NCBI RefSeq assembly: GCF_000427465.1
Contig: NZ_ATYB01000008.1
Span: forward strand, 1,054,001-1,118,000
Origin: Sinorhizobium arboris LMG 14919
GTDB taxonomy: Bacteria > Pseudomonadota > Alphaproteobacteria > Rhizobiales > Rhizobiaceae
Length of the DNA: 64,000 nt
Direction: 5' to 3'
Positions 61,264 through 64,000 of this stretch are shown here, piece after piece (the first letter of the stretch is position 1; the number at the start of each line of letters is the position of its first letter). Below the pieces are notes generated by a model. It worked only from the letters and a program-made list of their open reading frames with translations. It was not told the origin of the DNA and ran no database searches. The position numbers and the translations under genes were made by a program.

Positions 61264-62313
61264 TCACTTGCCCAACCCACCCTTGGAGGCGAGTCCGGCC
61301 TTGGCGATGGCATCCGCCAGCGCCTCTATGCCTTCGATCGTGCGGATCGTCGGGTTCATTGCCTGCGCATCCATGCCGAACACGTAGCCTTTGGCGACCG
61401 CCGGCATGAGTCTCGCCACGGGATCTGCCTCCAGGAATTCGAGCTTGGCTTCCAGGCTGTCGAGGGGGTAGCGGCGGCGTTCCATGGAGCCGGCAACGAT
61501 CATCGTCGGTTGGGCCTTGGCGATGGTTTCCCAGCCGACCGTCGGCCACTCGTCTTCGGTCTTGATTATGTTTTCTATCCCGAGTGCAGCCATGATGTAG
61601 CCGGGTGCGCCATTCCTGCCGGCGACATAAGGGTCGGCATCGGCGGCGCTGGAAAACCAGAAGACCGCCGAGAGCCCGCCTCCGGCCGAAGCGACCTTGG
61701 CGCGCGCCGCCTCCTCGCGCCGCTTGAGCCCGGCGACGACCTCCTCGCCCTTTTCCTGGACGTTGTAGATTTGCGCCAGTTCGCGAATTTCCCGATAGAC
61801 GAGGTCCATCGTGAAGACCTGCCGGCGCACGCCGTCGCTCGCTGCCGAATTCTCCTTTCCGGCGCAATCGGACGGAGACGTATAGACCGGAATACCGAGC
61901 TCCTCGAACTGCTCGGGCCTCGCGACCACGCCTTCCGGGCCGACCTGCCACTGGAACTGAACCGCCACCATGTCCGGCTTCTTGGCGAGCACGCTTTCGA
62001 AGCTCGGATCGTTGTCGGCCAGGCGTTCGACCTTGGTATTAACCTCCTCGAAGCCTTCAAGAACCGGGCCGACCCAAAGGGCGGTGCCGACGACCCTGTC
62101 CCCAAGGCCTAGCAGATAGAGGATCTCGGTGCTGCTCTGGCCGATCGAGACGGTGCGCATGGGCATCTTTTCGAAGGTGACCTGCCGCCCGCAATTCTCG
62201 AGTGTCAGCGGATAGGTCGTCTCGGCAGCGGCGGCAGGATGGCCGAGAGCCGTTGCGTCTGCGGAAATGGTAATGAGAGCCGCAATGAGCGGTCGTTTCA
62301 GAAAGGTGTTCAT
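61264..62313 (-). CDS. Periplasmic binding protein, corrinoid/siderophore type (BtuF-like)
   Basis: 349-aa class III binding protein. A signal peptide (RPLIAALITISADATALGHPAAAA) precedes two lobes with the helix-backbone fold: TLENCGRQVTFEKMPMRTVSIG and LYLLGLGDRVVGTA at the start, and YVFGMDAQAMNPT near the end. It is the first transporter gene of the riboswitch-controlled operon. Cobalamin or another cobalt-corrinoid is the likely ligand, based mainly on the riboswitch. Confidence 0.87.
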   Translation of the reverse strand: MNTFLKRPLIAALITISADATALGHPAAAAETTYPLTLENCGRQVTFEKMPMRTVSIGQSSTEILYLLGLGDRVVGTALWVGPVLEGFEEVNTKVERLADNDPSFESVLAKKPDMVAVQFQWQVGPEGVVARPEQFEELGIPVYTSPSDCAGKENSAASDGVRRQVFTMDLVYREIRELAQIYNVQEKGEEVVAGLKRREEAARAKVASAGGGLSAVFWFSSAADADPYVAGRNGAPGYIMAALGIENIIKTEDEWPTVGWETIAKAQPTMIVAGSMERRRYPLDSLEAKLEFLEADPVARLMPAVAKGYVFGMDAQAMNPTIRTIEGIEALADAIAKAGLASKGGLGK

Positions 62314-62381
62314 GAATCTTCCCCGAATGTGGTTGAAGGCCGCTATGCGGCTGTGGTGGTCAGGCGGCCGATCGGATTCGA

Positions 62382-62474
62382 TCAGACGAATGGTGGCTGA
62401 GCCTCGGGGAAACTGATGAAGGGCTGCGCTGCAAGGCGCGGAATGTGGTCATGGCTTGCTCCTGCTCCGGGCAT
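62382..62474 (-). CDS. Candidate leader peptide between the riboswitch and the transporter operon (30 aa)
   Basis: A short open frame reading MPGAGASHDHIPRL then AAQPFISFPEAQPPFV, in the leader between the riboswitch and the BtuF-like start. A GGGCGGGG run precedes the ATG. A second frame starting 34 bases downstream has a better RBS (GCAGGAG) and overlaps it. One of the two may be translated, or neither. Its protein-like ending (QPFISFPEAQPPFV) makes the first the better candidate. Function unknown. Confidence 0.4.
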   Translation of the reverse strand: MPGAGASHDHIPRLAAQPFISFPEAQPPFV

Positions 62475-62501
62475 CCCCGCCCGTGACGTTGGATCGATGT
62501 T

Positions 62502-62705
62502 GACGGCAGGTCTCCTGGCTCACGGACAGAGGTCGCTCATCTGCCTTCCCGCGCTTCACACGCAGTGGCTGGCGCCTTGGCGCCACGAGGATGAACGACG
62601 ATCCGCTTACAGTTGCGGGGGCAGCCACGGTTTTGGTCCCTTTTGGGTCGTCCGCACCGTGTTCCCTATTAATCCCCTCCACCTCACGGGTAGGGGAACC
62701 GTCAG
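62502..62705 (-). ncRNA. Cobalamin (AdoCbl) riboswitch
   Basis: On the minus strand the conserved cobalamin-riboswitch elements appear in order: AATAGGGAACACGGTG (about 62655-62670), GCTGCCCCCGCAACTGTAA (62607-62625), GCCACTG (62563-62569), GGGAAGGC, and the B12 box AGCCAGGAGACCTGCC (62505-62520). Such RNAs normally repress B12 uptake genes when cobalamin is plentiful. It sits about 190 bases before the BtuF-like gene. Confidence 0.95.
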
Positions 62706-63121
62706 TCCCAGTTAATGTGGAACGCAGCCGCCGGTCAAGGTGGAAGGCGACGGTTGTGCCCGCACACGTGATCCGGCCCATGCTGTCAATGTCCGATCAC
62801 GGACTTGTCCAGTATGTTATATCATTACACGAGTCAACAGTGGATGCTCTGCATTGCAGCAGCACGCCTGCAAGGTACGCAGGTTCGCAGCACAGTCCCT
62901 GCCCCCCCGGCGGCAGAGATCACCATTCGAGCCCTGCACCCCAAAAAGCGGATCCACCTGCCCGCCATCAGGACTGTCAGGAGAATGACCGTCCCGCCTT
63001 CGACGAACTCTATCCTCCCGCCGAGATCGGCCGCCTGTCGGCCGTGACCGCCGCGCGCCTTCCCGTCAATGTGAACGGCACCATCATCCGGCAGGTCTGA
63101 GAAGCCGCCGATAGAAGCCCG
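62706..63121. other. Region between the riboswitch and the sigma54 activator
   Basis: No gene is called. The promoter of the riboswitch transcript should lie near 62750-62850 on the minus strand; an AT-rich patch (TATGTTATATCATTACA near 62812-62828) may belong to it. A protein-like stretch in the plus frame (FDELYPPAEIGRLSAVTA...) at about 63000-63100 has no start or RBS and may be a remnant or chance. Confidence 0.5.
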
Positions 63122-64000
63122 TCAAGGAGCCGAGCGCTTCTCGGCAGACGTCCGCAGTCCATAGCGGGCAATCTTCTCGTTCAGCGTACGATGGGGAATC
63201 CCGAGGCTTATGGCGGCCTTCGCCGTACCGCCTTCGTGTCGCTCCAGGGCTTCGCGGATCAGATGGGCCTCGTAGGCCGCGAGTCGATCCGGCAGTGCGG
63301 CATCGGCAGACGCCGGGGCCTCCTCGGAATGATTCGCCGGTTCATCGAGGCCCAGCGCGAACCGTTCCGCCCGCGCCTTGAGTTCGCGGACATTGCCGCG
63401 CCATGCCTCCTCGCGCAATTGCGCCACGAGACCGGCCGGTACCTGCCGCTCGGCGCGGCCGTAGCGATGTGCGGCAAGCGAGGCGAAATGTCCGAATAGC
63501 AGGCCTATGTCCTCCCTACGCTGCCTGAGAGGCGGAATGCGTATGTCCACGGTCGCGAGCCGGTAGAAAAGGTCCTCGCGGAACCGCCCGGCGGCGATCT
63601 CGCCGGAGAGGTCGCTCTTGGCGGCGGCGAGGATACGGACATCCACCGGCCGCGGGCCGTTTTCCCCGAGCCGCTCGATCACCCTTTCCTGAAGAACGCG
63701 AAGGATTTTCGCCTGCAGGCTCAGTGGCATGGATTCGATCTCGTCGAGGAAGACCGTCCCGCCCGCAGCATGCTCGAACTTGCCCTGCCTGTCCGACAGC
63801 GCTCCGGTGAAGGCACCCTTCACATGGCCGAAAACCTCGCTCTCGAAGATGCTCTCGGGCAGCGCAGCGCAATTGATCGCCACGAAAGGACCGGCCGATC
63901 GCCGGCTTTGCCGGTGCAGGGCCTGGGCAACGAGCTCCTTGCCGGTGCCGGTCTCGCCGATGATCAACGTATCTATGTCGACGTCGGCCAGCATTGCAAC
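63122..64000 (-). CDS. Sigma54-dependent response regulator, DctD-like, 5' truncated
   Basis: C-terminal about 290 residues of a sigma54 activator; the frame continues off the window. Walker A GETGTGKELVAQALH, contact loop GAFTGA in GHVKGAFTGALSDRQG, Walker B GGTVFLDEIESMP, and a C-terminal Fis-type helix-turn-helix (GGTAKAAISLGIPHRTLNEKI). The sequence spacing (FEHAAGGTVFLDEIESMPLS) resembles DctD. The receiver domain, if present, lies beyond the window. Target promoters cannot be identified here. Confidence 0.9.
   Translation of the reverse strand, partial: VAMLADVDIDTLIIGETGTGKELVAQALHRQSRRSAGPFVAINCAALPESIFESEVFGHVKGAFTGALSDRQGKFEHAAGGTVFLDEIESMPLSLQAKILRVLQERVIERLGENGPRPVDVRILAAAKSDLSGEIAAGRFREDLFYRLATVDIRIPPLRQRREDIGLLFGHFASLAAHRYGRAERQVPAGLVAQLREEAWRGNVRELKARAERFALGLDEPANHSEEAPASADAALPDRLAAYEAHLIREALERHEGGTAKAAISLGIPHRTLNEKIARYGLRTSAEKRSAP

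Noticed and set aside
1..64000. CRISPR arrays, tRNA, rRNA, insertion sequences and attachment sites
   Set aside because: I looked for short regularly spaced repeats, cloverleaf-like sequence, transposase motifs and terminal repeats, and saw none.

Overview
The window looks like a replicon of a Sinorhizobium/Ensifer-type alphaproteobacterium, probably a large secondary replicon such as a pSymB-like chromid. This is inferred from high-GC coding, many solute transporters with catabolic genes, LhgO, rhizobial RTX and small-protein families, and promoters of the alphaproteobacterial EcfG (RpoE2) type. No rRNA, tRNA, CRISPR array, transposase or replication gene was seen. About 60 protein-coding genes are called, many with non-ATG starts chosen by their ribosome binding sites. 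The first and last genes run off the window.

Layout. 1-4.3 kb: a peptide-type ABC importer (two permeases and a fused double ATPase) followed by a DapA-family aldolase. 4.5-11.5 kb: a divergent catabolic locus. Leftward are a sugar-type binding protein, two permeases, a Cys/Met-type PLP enzyme and a PfkB kinase; rightward are an RpiR regulator and a TrpF-like protein that lacks the usual catalytic Cys. 11.6-15.1 kb: a glycosyltransferase and an amylo-alpha-1,6-glucosidase. 15.2-18.7 kb: RraA-like and DapA-like proteins with two divergent GntR regulators. 18.9-23.9 kb: an AcoR-like sigma54 activator upstream of a near-perfect -24/-12 promoter that drives a butanediol-dehydrogenase-like gene and a flavin monooxygenase. 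24.1-25.3 kb: L-2-hydroxyglutarate oxidase.

25.6-58.5 kb is mostly a general-stress island. It holds an operon of two ASRT-family proteins, an aldonolactone-oxidase-like flavoenzyme and a GH13 enzyme; a pyruvate-oxidase-like enzyme; an E. coli ybhN/ybhO/ybhP-like trio; a DUF892 ferritin-like protein; a Pcm-erythromycin esterase fusion; glycine-zipper, DUF1328 and disordered micro-proteins; a nucleotidyltransferase/phosphoesterase pair; a zinc dehydrogenase; and SDR enzymes. Fifteen sites matching GGAAC-N18/19-TT sit in the right place and orientation before these genes, several as divergent pairs, plus one weaker site. A separate 42.9-50 kb segment carries a 12-repeat RTX protein, a Tat-signal micro-protein, a small secreted peptide and a NarL-type two-component system.

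53-57.7 kb has an MFS exporter, a SulP transporter, dodecin, an intradiol dioxygenase-like protein and a PCC/DUF296 protein. 58.6-62.7 kb is a cobalamin-riboswitch operon on the minus strand: a candidate 30-codon leader ORF, periplasmic binding protein, FecCD permease, ATPase and a SAM methyltransferase. The window ends inside a DctD-like sigma54 activator.

The best candidates for undescribed biology are the ASRT/oxidase/ASRT/GH13 operon, the TrpF-like/PfkB/PLP/ABC locus, the overlapping divergent EcfG promoters, and the riboswitch-controlled operon with its leader ORF and methyltransferase.
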